Shown here in pieces: positions 18,186 to 25,822 of a stretch of 64,000 nucleotides of DNA (position 1 is its first letter; each line of letters opens with the position of its first letter). The stretch lies in assembly GCA_900290245.1 (NCBI GenBank), contig OKRB01000120.1, positions 1 to 64,000 on the forward strand. Direction: 5' to 3'. The notes beneath the pieces are model-generated. The model saw only the letters and a program-made list of their open reading frames with translations. It searched no databases and was not told where the DNA came from. The position numbers and the translations under genes are program-made. Origin of the DNA: Candidatus Sulfuritelmatomonas gaucii (GTDB lineage Bacteria; Acidobacteriota; Terriglobia; Terriglobales; Acidobacteriaceae).

Positions 18186-19168
18186 TTCGAAGCCTTTTGA
18201 GCGACGTAAATGCGGAACCGGGCTGGCGCTCGCCGGTGACGCAGTTTCGCCAAAGTCGGATGCATCGCCCAACGGAAGCCGTAAGCAGGCGAATGAATAG
18301 TCCAACGTATCGACAAACGCCGCTCAAGCGCCTGCAACCGATCGTCGGTGAGATACTCAATGCTCTTGAGACATGCGGAAGCGGTCCCAAACCGCTCGAG
18401 GAAATGCGCGTGGCGCTCGGCTACCATTCGCTTGCCGTCTTCATCTCTCCAATACCAAGGGGTATCACTGATGATCACCATGCCGCCGGGCCTGACGCAT
18501 CGCAGAGCTTCCGCCATTGCCATCACATCGTCTTCGGCGTAATGAAAGGATGCGTTAAAGATGGCGGCATCAAACTGCCCATCCGCAAAAGGCATGCTGA
18601 CGAGCTCAGCTTGGAATCGCGGAAAGAGCGCGGGGAGAGACTTGCGGTAGTGTTCACCGGCCGCCAGGCCATCATGGCCGTTGGTGAGGAGGTCCACCGC
18701 GACGGATTTGAATCCAGCGAGCGCCAGACGAAAACTGAGCCAACAGTTCCCTGCCCCGAGATCCAGAATCCGAGCGCCCGCGGGCATTGCCGGCGCGAGG
18801 ACGTTCTCCACGAAGCACAGATAGGTGCGCGCCCGTATTTGCCATTGCCGGCTGTTTCTGCCGGTAGCATCGCGATAAGGGAGGCCGAGATAGAAGTCAT
18901 CGCCCTCGCTGCCGCGGCCTTCCGCCTCTCTGATGCGCTCGTAGTCGTGAATGAACTGTGCATAGTGTTCGGCCCGCTCGGGCGCAAGTGCACAAACGAT
19001 TCCGCGATCGATCCGCATTTCATAGCCGCATCGCGAACAGCGTAGGCTGGAAATATCTGTATGGCAGCGAGGGCAGCGCAGCGCGACTTGAAAATTCAGG
19101 TCGTCGAAGACCGCGTCATTCCGAGGCGGGTCCGCCACGCACTGCTTTGCACTCTGCGACGCGCACAT
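18182..19168 (-). CDS. SAM-dependent methyltransferase with N-terminal zinc ribbon
   Basis: 328 residues. An N-terminal Cys4 ribbon (CPRCHTDISSLRCSRC, about 34-49) is followed by a class I methyltransferase domain with ILDLGAGNCWLSFRLA as motif I, SVAVDLLTN as motif II, MPFADGQFDAAIFNASFHY as motif IV and LRCVRPGGMVIISDTPWY as motif V/VI. The build is like UbiE/Methyltransf_11 proteins with a Trm112-like Zn finger. Its ATG directly abuts the radical SAM stop (no bases between), and its stop overlaps the amidohydrolase start by 4, so the three are translated as a unit. Substrate unknown; a small molecule is more likely than RNA because of the operon. Confidence 0.87.
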   Translation of the reverse strand: MCASQSAKQCVADPPRNDAVFDDLNFQVALRCPRCHTDISSLRCSRCGYEMRIDRGIVCALAPERAEHYAQFIHDYERIREAEGRGSEGDDFYLGLPYRDATGRNSRQWQIRARTYLCFVENVLAPAMPAGARILDLGAGNCWLSFRLALAGFKSVAVDLLTNGHDGLAAGEHYRKSLPALFPRFQAELVSMPFADGQFDAAIFNASFHYAEDDVMAMAEALRCVRPGGMVIISDTPWYWRDEDGKRMVAERHAHFLERFGTASACLKSIEYLTDDRLQALERRLSIRWTIHSPAYGFRWAMHPTLAKLRHRRAPARFRIYVAQKASK

Positions 19169-20665
19169 TCATGCGCCCCTTGCCGACGCCAACTGATCGA
19201 TCGGCACGATCGTTGATGAGCCAAATGGAGCGGCCACTTCCGCCAAGTCGAAAGCGCCCGGATGGCGGCTTACCGGCTCCAACTCATCGACGATTCTCCA
19301 CAGCTTCCTGAGTTCCGCATTTACGTCGTAATCTTTGGCCGGTCTACTCCAGGAATCCACTTCGGCATGCAAGGCGTCGCGCACGGCGCGATAGAAGTCA
19401 GTCTTGTAGGCGCCCTGGAACATGATGCAAAGATCATCGCTGTCGATCCAATTGCGTTTTCGCCCCAGTTGCTCATGCACCCGCTCATAGAAGACAGTCC
19501 CCGGCAGCGGATAGGAGAATGAGACTCCAATATCGTCGGGCCGTGTGTCCCGAACGAAGTCGATGGTCTCTTTCAGCTCGCTCCACGTTTCTCCCGGATA
19601 ACCGAGCTGCAGAAAATAGCACGCGCGAATGCCTGCGTCTCTCAAGTGCCTGCGCGCGGAAACCACTGACGAAAGGATCAGCCCTTTATCCATAGCGTCG
19701 AGGATTTTCTGCGAACCGGATTCAACTCCCATCCAGACTTCGCTGCAGCCGGCACTCTTGAGGTGCCCCGCGGTTTCCTGTGTCATCAGGTTGGCACGCG
19801 ATTGAATCTTGAACGGCAGGGCCGCATTTCTCCCGGTTACTTCCTCGGCAAACTGCCGAACCCAATCGTGGTCTAAAGCGAAGATATCGTCGCCAAACCA
19901 GATATGCTGCGCTCCGGCAATGTCTCTCAACAGCCTCATCTCCTCGGCCACTGCCGCCGGCGGGCGCAACTGAAACTTGTTTCCAGAGATCGGCTTTGCG
20001 CACCAGTTGCAGTGATACGGACATCCGCGGCTCGAAACCATGTTGACCGAGAAATATCCATGAGTCTTTATCCATGCCTGACGATAGGGATCCAGGTTGA
20101 TGAGATCGCGCGCGGGAAATGAAAGCTCAGTCCACGCCGGATTCTTCGCCAACCATTGCGGGCTGCGAACCAAATCGCCTTCGCTGTCGAGCCGAACGAG
20201 GCCGTCAATTTCAGGAATCTGCCGGCCCTCAAGTACAGCTCTGCATAGCTGAACGAGAGTTTGTTCCGATTCTCCGCAGCAAACATAGTCGAATCCGTTC
20301 TGCAGGAACAAACCAGGATTGTCGGTTGAATCGGATCCATGCACGACCGTAATTGCTCCCGCGGCGCGAGCTGCGCCGGCGATCATCCATGCGACTCCCC
20401 TCATGCGCGTGAGGCACATCTTGGAAAGAAAATTGAAGTCGTCTTCATAGATGACAACCATCCTGGGGCGTTCCGCTGCGAGAACATCTGCAAACCCCGA
20501 TGATGGCTCTTCGAGCATCGCATCGAATACAGCAACTGAAATTCCGCATTCGCGCAGCGCAGTAGCCGCATAGAGAGTCGCAAGCGGGATGTAGGGCTGC
20601 ATTTTGCGCAACTGCTTCGGATCGTATGGCAGGTGATAGGAGTGAGTAACTACGACATCGGCCAA
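19169..20665 (-). CDS. B12-binding-domain radical SAM enzyme
   Basis: 498 residues. An N-terminal cobalamin-binding-like Rossmann domain (about 1-150; VVIYEDDFNF, ITVVHGSDSTDNP, GFDYVCCGESEQTL) lacks the D-x-H-x-x-G lower-ligand motif, as in many of this class. The radical SAM core follows with SSRGCPYHCNWCAKP giving the 4Fe-4S cysteines C215, C219, C222 (C-x3-C-x2-C), then HIWFGDDIFALD, EVWMGVESGSQKILDAM and FLQLGYPGET, all standard for class B methylating or rearranging enzymes. A helical C-terminal tail is present. It overlaps ribA by 16 bases and abuts the methyltransferase. It probably performs C-methylation or a ring rearrangement on the operon product; which is unknown. Confidence 0.9.
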   Translation of the reverse strand: MADVVVTHSYHLPYDPKQLRKMQPYIPLATLYAATALRECGISVAVFDAMLEEPSSGFADVLAAERPRMVVIYEDDFNFLSKMCLTRMRGVAWMIAGAARAAGAITVVHGSDSTDNPGLFLQNGFDYVCCGESEQTLVQLCRAVLEGRQIPEIDGLVRLDSEGDLVRSPQWLAKNPAWTELSFPARDLINLDPYRQAWIKTHGYFSVNMVSSRGCPYHCNWCAKPISGNKFQLRPPAAVAEEMRLLRDIAGAQHIWFGDDIFALDHDWVRQFAEEVTGRNAALPFKIQSRANLMTQETAGHLKSAGCSEVWMGVESGSQKILDAMDKGLILSSVVSARRHLRDAGIRACYFLQLGYPGETWSELKETIDFVRDTRPDDIGVSFSYPLPGTVFYERVHEQLGRKRNWIDSDDLCIMFQGAYKTDFYRAVRDALHAEVDSWSRPAKDYDVNAELRKLWRIVDELEPVSRHPGAFDLAEVAAPFGSSTIVPIDQLASARGA

Positions 20666-21390
20666 GAGCCACCTCGAGTTTCTGTACCTGCCTCGCCGCG
20701 AGGGGAAGTGGTTTCTCTGTACTCATCAGCCAGAAGCGGCCCGGGAACTGCACCGTCGGCAGCGACGAAGGATTCCACTTCCGGACTGGAGAAATGACCA
20801 AGCTTTTCACGCTTGGTGGCGATGTAATGCCTGGAATGGCGATTCGATGGAACATCCGCGGTCACGCGCTCCACGAGACGAATTCCGGAATCAGTGACCG
20901 CCCTGATTTTGTCGGGGTTGTTTGAGATCAGGCGGAGCGATTGGATCCTGAGAAAATGAAGGATTTGAACCGCAAGCGCATAGTCTCGCAGATCGACGGC
21001 ATGGCCGAGGCGCAGATTCGCATCGACGGTATCGAGCCCTTGATCCTGGAGCTCATATGCGCGCAGCTTTTCCATGAGTCCGATGCCGCGCCCCTCCTGC
21101 TGCTCGTAGACAAGTACTCCCGCGCCTTCCTCAGCGATGGCGCTCAAGGCCATCTGAAGCTGGTCGTGACAATCGCAGCGAAGCGAATGAAAGGCCTCGC
21201 CCGTTGTGCATTGAGAATGAATGCGAACCAATGGAGGATAACTGTGGAGGTCTCCCAGGACGAGCGTAAGGGCGGTTTCTTGGCGCTTGTTAGGGGTTTT
21301 CCTGCCGGCGTGAAAGGCTTCGAAGGCCAGCAAACGGAAGATCGCCCACCGGGTGGGAAATTTCACTTCAGCGATCTGTTTCAAGATCAT
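20650..21390 (-). CDS. ribA: GTP cyclohydrolase II
   Basis: 246 residues, about 45 more than the E. coli enzyme, mostly a C-terminal tail after the GHF end of the domain. Zinc ligands are intact (IHSQC C61; LRCDC C72 and C74), followed by EQQEGRGIGL (96-105), the Tyr of RAYELQDQG (Y112), VDLRDY with D133 and R135, and LISNNPDKI. All residues needed to open GTP to the diaminopyrimidinone are present. The Tyr kept at 112 argues for the normal product rather than the formamide seen in some Streptomyces paralogues. It is not next to ribD/E/H but heads an operon with radical SAM, methyltransferase, amidohydrolase and GT1 genes, so it probably feeds a specialised pathway. An 11-base-repeat promoter lies upstream. 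Confidence 0.93.
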   Translation of the reverse strand: MILKQIAEVKFPTRWAIFRLLAFEAFHAGRKTPNKRQETALTLVLGDLHSYPPLVRIHSQCTTGEAFHSLRCDCHDQLQMALSAIAEEGAGVLVYEQQEGRGIGLMEKLRAYELQDQGLDTVDANLRLGHAVDLRDYALAVQILHFLRIQSLRLISNNPDKIRAVTDSGIRLVERVTADVPSNRHSRHYIATKREKLGHFSSPEVESFVAADGAVPGPLLADEYRETTSPRGEAGTETRGGSWPMS

Positions 21391-21452
21391 AGGTATCAGG
21401 CCTTTTAAAGATCAGCTCACTGCGCGAGCGGCGTACGCCGTCTCGTGTGAGA

Positions 21453-21516
21453 AGAGTATCCCGCCGGTTTCTGTGCAGTGTCTCCAGAATGTCTAGCGTT
21501 CGTCATTTCCTTGTCG
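21453..21516 (-). promoter_or_regulatory. 11-base direct-repeat promoter of the ribA operon
   Basis: Plus-strand TGTCT (21479), TGTCT (21490), CGTCA (21501) and TGTCG (21512) begin exactly 11 bases apart. Exactly 20 bases downstream in the direction of ribA is TACTCT (21453-21458). The distal two units lie inside or across the 3' end of the upstream methyltransferase gene (stop at 21503), so site and coding sequence overlap. The ribA start is at 21390. Confidence 0.72.
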
Positions 21517-22333
21517 AGAGCGCGACCGGTTCAGCGGTGCGGCGAAACTGGTAGAGAACGTGGTCGCCGAGTGCGGCCAGTGGGCGGGAAAGAAGACGGT
21601 CAAGCGTCTCCATCGCAGCGAGAAGGCGGGGATGTTGCGTGATCCATGGCTCCGCAGCGCTGGGCGGCACGGTGACGCCGATGCCGAGTCGTCGCTCCAA
21701 TACAAACCATGGAGCAAATGCTCGCTCAAGCGCCGCGCGGCGATGATAAATGACCTGGAAATCGCGCTTGGCCAATCGAGCTGGAATGTAGCCGCGCCGG
21801 AAGCGCCGGAAAGCGAACTTAGGCCGCCCTCGAAGCGTCTCCGTGACGATCTCGCCGGGGCAGCATGTACCAAAGAGAACGAGCATCGCCGCCGCCCCGG
21901 GCTTGAGGAGATGCGCGAGACCGCGAGCCACAGGCCTCACATCGGCCACGCAATTAAGCGGCGCGAAGTTGGAGAAGGCGCCGTCAAGTGTTTCCTGACC
22001 GGACGAGAAATGACGGGCCGCGAAGTCTTCCATTTCTTCCGCTGCCGCAACTTTTGCCTGCGCTCCAAGTGGGGCCAGTTTGGCCCGCGCCTGCGCAACC
22101 ATCGAAGGCGAGGCGTCCGTGAGAAGAACTTTAAAACCCAGCGCAGCGAGAAATGCCGCGTCCTCTCCAGTGCCACCTCCCAGTTCGAGGATTCTACCTC
22201 CGGCGGGAAACGCGCGCAGAAGCGCGCTGCGAACCAGGCGGCGCTGGACGGCCACGCTCTTCCAGGCGCCGAAGCGCGAATCGAAGTCCGCAGCGACGGC
22301 ATCGAATGCGAGCCTGGATGCTGCCGGCGACAT
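21503..22333 (-). CDS. Class I SAM-dependent methyltransferase
   Basis: 276 residues from ATG 22333, which shares one base with the nucleotidyltransferase stop (TGATG); a longer open frame from 22459 lies inside that gene. MSPAASRLAFDAVAADFDSR starts a UbiE-like small-molecule methyltransferase: motif I GRILELGGGTGEDAAFLAALG (split glycine loop), KVLLTDASPSM as motif II, AFSNFAPLNC as motif IV and HLLKPGAAAMLVLFG as motif V. An Arg-rich C-terminal part is shared with methyltransferases of phenolic or quinone-like substrates only loosely. Second gene of a two-gene operon. Substrate unknown. Confidence 0.88.
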   Translation of the reverse strand: MSPAASRLAFDAVAADFDSRFGAWKSVAVQRRLVRSALLRAFPAGGRILELGGGTGEDAAFLAALGFKVLLTDASPSMVAQARAKLAPLGAQAKVAAAEEMEDFAARHFSSGQETLDGAFSNFAPLNCVADVRPVARGLAHLLKPGAAAMLVLFGTCCPGEIVTETLRGRPKFAFRRFRRGYIPARLAKRDFQVIYHRRAALERAFAPWFVLERRLGIGVTVPPSAAEPWITQHPRLLAAMETLDRLLSRPLAALGDHVLYQFRRTAEPVALSTRK

Positions 22334-23739
22334 CACGACGCAATTCCCTCCAGGCTCCGGTGCCAGCGCCGCCGCTCGCACACATAGCGAAGCCCTTCCC
22401 ATACGTGAAAGCGCAGCCTGCCGAAGATGACGCCGAGCTGCATGCGATATCGGCGACACCGTTGTGAGAACGGCTCATTCGGAGACGCCCGAACTGCGGG
22501 AGGTGGAAGCCACAGGGGAATTAACGACTGCCGGACTCGCCGGCCTCCCGGCCCGCCCGCGGCCTCGACTGCACTTTGCAGGAAAAGGTAGAGTTTGCTT
22601 CCCGGAAAGCTTCCCAGTGCTGCGCGGCAGCCGTACAATTCAACCCACCGGCGAGCGCTTCCGGGAAGGCGGTCGACCGTCCAACTCGTCAAAGTTTCCG
22701 GAGCAAACTCGCCCATCACGCGCGAGATAAGCAGCGTAGCCACGCCAAGAGCCATGTACGACTGCTGATCCTCATGCGCCGCGGACTGGAGCTCCCGCCA
22801 GAAAGCATCACTGCCCGACCGGAACAGCACATGACGGCGAAATTCAACCAACAGCACCGCGCGCAGGAATTCGCCACATATGTGCTTGTATACGTGCTTG
22901 CCCTGGCGCAGGAACAAATCGGTAGGAGCAAGAACCGGCATGCTGAAACCGGCGAGCTGGCGCCATTCAGTGCGCCTTAAAACTGAAGCACGCGAAGACG
23001 CACCGGACTCGGCATGCAATTCGACCACCCATGAATGCAAATGTTTGTACAGATCTTTCAGCGTGAAGCCAGGCCGCTCGTTCCGCTTGAACTCCCAGCT
23101 CCTTCCACTGGTTCCATAAAGACGGTAGCCTCTTCGCGCCAGGATTTTGCGCGCCTCCGGCAAATCCCGCTCCGCGACAAGAAAATCGAGATCAAACTGC
23201 GCTCGCAGCTCTGGCCTTGGAACCGAGTTCGGCCACAAGGACAATCCCTTCGAAACGGCATAACGAACAGAAGCAACCTGGAATTCCTGTTGTATCTCGA
23301 TCGACTCGGCGATCATGCCGGCCGTACGCTCGGAATTGTCCCTGAGATTCTGCCGCAAGCGCGCCGACACGGGCGCGGGCAGCAAGCCATCCAGCCGCAA
23401 CTCGCTCATTCGATCAAAAAAGTAAAGTGCAAGCCCGGTGAGATCCAGCCAGCGCAACAGCCGCTTCCACTCGCTCTGAGTGAGAGCCTCCAGTTCCGAA
23501 AACCATTCCCTTGGGGGACCGGAAAAGCTTCGCAGTACTGCCTCGCGAATCCGTTGTTCGCGGCTGAGTTGCATCGTTTTTGTAATGGAAGCTTGGACGG
23601 GCTGCGGTCCGAGTATTCTCGAGTTCCCAAGCTGCTCCGCAGAACGCGAAGGGTCACGGAGGTTCCGCGGCTTGATCCTTTCGAAGTTGCCCGGGAGAGA
23701 TCGACTGCAAGGTTGTGGCACTGAGGTGTGACCTTTCAT
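22333..23739 (-). CDS. NTP_transf_5-type nucleotidyltransferase family protein
   Basis: 468 residues. The core (about 56-400) is like the uncharacterised nucleotidyltransferase family PF14907: helical N-part (RLLRWLDLTGLALYFFDRM), then QFDLDFLVAERDLPEARKIL with the paired Asp of the pol-beta fold, GYRLYGTSGRSWEFKRNERP and WVVELHAESG. Family members occur in exopolysaccharide loci with HprK-related kinases and in lasso-peptide loci. ATG 23739 has a good ribosome site (GGGAGAGA), so the 55-residue leader before MQLSREQ, rich in Pro, Arg and Ser, is probably really translated; it is unusual. The C-terminal 60 residues are Arg-rich. It shares a stop/start with the methyltransferase. Likely partner of the HprK-related kinase at 14534. 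Confidence 0.82.
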   Translation of the reverse strand: MKGHTSVPQPCSRSLPGNFERIKPRNLRDPSRSAEQLGNSRILGPQPVQASITKTMQLSREQRIREAVLRSFSGPPREWFSELEALTQSEWKRLLRWLDLTGLALYFFDRMSELRLDGLLPAPVSARLRQNLRDNSERTAGMIAESIEIQQEFQVASVRYAVSKGLSLWPNSVPRPELRAQFDLDFLVAERDLPEARKILARRGYRLYGTSGRSWEFKRNERPGFTLKDLYKHLHSWVVELHAESGASSRASVLRRTEWRQLAGFSMPVLAPTDLFLRQGKHVYKHICGEFLRAVLLVEFRRHVLFRSGSDAFWRELQSAAHEDQQSYMALGVATLLISRVMGEFAPETLTSWTVDRLPGSARRWVELYGCRAALGSFPGSKLYLFLQSAVEAAGGPGGRRVRQSLIPLWLPPPAVRASPNEPFSQRCRRYRMQLGVIFGRLRFHVWEGLRYVCERRRWHRSLEGIAS

Positions 23740-23781
23740 CGATCTCTCCCAAGCTTCGTTCCCGGCGGCGGGCTGCGCTCA

Positions 23782-23834
23782 AACATATCCAGCGGTGAGC
23801 GGGATGTTGTCATTCTTGTGTCACGCAATTGTCA
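23782..23834 (-). promoter_or_regulatory. 11-base direct-repeat promoter of the nucleotidyltransferase operon
   Basis: Three perfect TGTCA units on the plus strand begin at 23808, 23819 and 23830. On the transcribed strand the proximal unit is followed by exactly 20 bases and TATGTT (23782-23787). The gene starts at 23739. This is the cleanest example in the window. Confidence 0.8.
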
Positions 23835-23929
23835 CCCCATGTTCGACCGCTGTGCCCGATTTGGATTGCAAACTCCGTCCAGCCAGCTTCGCAGCGCGGT
23901 CGCAAAGCGCACCGAAGGAACGAGTGATT

Positions 23930-23993
23930 TGACAATCGAATGACAAAGTTAAGACTGTGCGAGGACACATTGGCGAAGCTCAGCAATTAGTGT
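23930..23993 (+). promoter_or_regulatory. 11-base direct-repeat promoter of the oxygenase gene
   Basis: TGACA (23930), TGACA (23941), AGACT (23952) and GGACA (23963) are at 11-base steps, followed by exactly 20 bases and TAGTGT (23988-23993). The predicted RNA start (about 24000) lies almost at the ATG at 24004, which favours the later ATG at 24040 as the true start. Confidence 0.72.
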
Positions 23994-24039
23994 CAGAGCG
24001 AAGATGCCATCGTTGTCACGCCTGTTGGAGGATGCGCCA

Positions 24040-24978
24040 ATGAAGCCGCTTTGCGAAGTCCAGGCACGCGATCTCACCTCGCGCTCGCTGCGAACACCGC
24101 TCCGTTCCAAAGGCTACGTCCTCATACGCGGGCTCTTGCCACAGAAGGATGTGCGGCAGGTGCTCGTCGAAATCACCAGAATCCTCAGCGCGACAGGCTG
24201 GTTGCTGCCCGATCACGATCCACTCGATCGCGTCGCGAATATGAGCTCAGCATGCGGCGATCCTGATCCCGAATTCAAGCGCACCTATCAGGAGGTCTTC
24301 AATCTGGCGGAGTTTCATGCGCTGCCGCATCACGCCGAGCTTCAGCGGGTGATGAAGATGATCGTAGGCGATCGGCTTCTCATTCACCCCAAGCCGATCG
24401 GCCGCCTGATATTTCCTAATTGTGAACGGCTCAGGGTCCATGCCCATCAGGACTACCGGTTCATGGGAGGAGACCCCGAGTGTTTCACCGTCTGGATTCC
24501 GCTCCATGAGTGCCCAATCGAAGTGGGACCACTCCAGATTATGGAAGGCTCACATCGCGCCGGCATCATTGCTCACGACGATGAGGGCCTGCACGTCCCA
24601 GAGATTAAGGCAAGCGCGCCGGCCGAGGGCGAGTGGGCTGAAAGTGCAATTCACGCGGGCGATGTGCTGATCTTTCACAGCCTGACGGTCCATGCCGGCA
24701 TGCCGAATCTCTCAAAACAGATGCGCATTTCGCTCGATTGCAGATTTCAGGACTACGCCCGCGCACTCAATCCCGCGAACCTGGCCTTCGCCGGCGAATC
24801 GGGCAAGTCATGGGAGAAGACCTATTCCGGCTGGCATTCTGACGACCTGAAGTATTACTGGAAGAGGCTGCCTCTCAAGCTGAAACCGTCAAAATCGGAA
24901 TTGAAAGAGCTCTCAGCCAGTGCGGAACCGGCTGCCATGCGCGAGCGGTATGCGAGAATCTTTAACCAGCTCAATTGA
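24040..24978 (+). CDS. Phytanoyl-CoA dioxygenase-like Fe(II)/2-oxoglutarate oxygenase
   Basis: 312 residues from ATG 24040, which has GGAGG eight bases upstream; the ATG at 24004 lies too close to the predicted RNA start. The facial triad is visible as HAHQD (H136, D138) and LTVHAG (H218), with the 2-oxoglutarate arginine in MRISLDCRFQD (R229). GYVLIRGLL at the N-terminus and VWIPLHECPIEVGPLQIMEGSH are typical of the PhyH family, whose bacterial members hydroxylate or halogenate small molecules and amino acids. It stands alone on the plus strand between two minus operons and has its own 11-base-repeat promoter, so it is probably a tailoring enzyme of the same programme. Confidence 0.88.
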   Translation: MKPLCEVQARDLTSRSLRTPLRSKGYVLIRGLLPQKDVRQVLVEITRILSATGWLLPDHDPLDRVANMSSACGDPDPEFKRTYQEVFNLAEFHALPHHAELQRVMKMIVGDRLLIHPKPIGRLIFPNCERLRVHAHQDYRFMGGDPECFTVWIPLHECPIEVGPLQIMEGSHRAGIIAHDDEGLHVPEIKASAPAEGEWAESAIHAGDVLIFHSLTVHAGMPNLSKQMRISLDCRFQDYARALNPANLAFAGESGKSWEKTYSGWHSDDLKYYWKRLPLKLKPSKSELKELSASAEPAAMRERYARIFNQLN

Positions 24979-25120
24979 GTGTGAACAGCGCCGACCCAAA
25001 ATCGCGCGCCTGCTGGTGCACAGATCGCTCCTCAGCGAACAGCACCTGGCTGTCGCGGCCTGGGCCTGAAGTTGACCGGCCTGGAGCGTGACAAGCAGCC
25101 AAGAGAATCCATGCTCGCCG

Positions 25121-25813
25121 TCAGGCAGTCATGGAGAGCTCGCCGAGGTTGAATGGACGGGCGGCATTGCCGTTGCGATAGATGCCTTGCTCGTGCGTCA
25201 TCCGATATTCAATCAGATCCGCGACCGCAATCATCTTCAGTCCGTGCTCCGTACAGAAGTCGATTAGATCTGGCACGCGCGCCATGGTTCCGTCGTCCTT
25301 GATAATTTCGCAGATCACGCCGGCCGGAACCAATCCTGCAAGCCTGGCCATGTCAACAGCGGCTTCCGTTTGCCCTGAACGGGCCAGAACCCCACCTTCC
25401 CGCGCGCGCAGCGGAAAGACATGCCCAGGCCGCGCCAGGTCAGAAGGTAGCGTGGCAGAATCAATCGCGCATTGAATTGTCGCGGCGCGATCGTAAGCAG
25501 AAATCCCTGTTGTTACGCCGCGGTCCAGCGCGTCGATCGATTCAGTGAATGCCGTTCCGAAGCGCGCCGTGTTGCGCCGAGTCATCGGCGGCAGGCAAAG
25601 CTCATCAAGACGCTCCGCAGTCATGGCCAGGCAAATGAGGCCGCGGCCGTGCGTGGCCATGAAGTTCACGGCTTCGGGAGTGATTTTTGCCGCGGCAATG
25701 GTGAGATCACCTTCGTTCTCGCGGTCTTCATCGTCCACAACCACAATCATGCGCCCGGCGCGAATCTCCTCGATTGCGCTGGGAATGTCGGTGAATCCGG
25801 AATTGGGGGTCAT
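25121..25813 (-). CDS. ribB: 3,4-dihydroxy-2-butanone 4-phosphate synthase
   Basis: 230 residues, single-domain (not fused to RibA). Near-perfect family signatures: DDEDRENEGDL (27-37, Mg and substrate acids), THGRGLICLAM, TAFTESIDALDRGVTTGISA and RPGHVFPLRAREGGVLARSG, with GQTEAAVDMARLAGL. It turns ribulose 5-phosphate into DHBP and formate, the second entry branch of riboflavin synthesis. It lies nine bases after the epimerase gene in an operon with an 11-base-repeat promoter, 3.7 kb from ribA and under the same type of control, while other rib genes are absent. An unfused second copy for a specialised pathway or for flavin overproduction is the likely reading. Confidence 0.95.
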   Translation of the reverse strand: MTPNSGFTDIPSAIEEIRAGRMIVVVDDEDRENEGDLTIAAAKITPEAVNFMATHGRGLICLAMTAERLDELCLPPMTRRNTARFGTAFTESIDALDRGVTTGISAYDRAATIQCAIDSATLPSDLARPGHVFPLRAREGGVLARSGQTEAAVDMARLAGLVPAGVICEIIKDDGTMARVPDLIDFCTEHGLKMIAVADLIEYRMTHEQGIYRNGNAARPFNLGELSMTA

Positions 25814-25822
25814 CTGGTCCCT

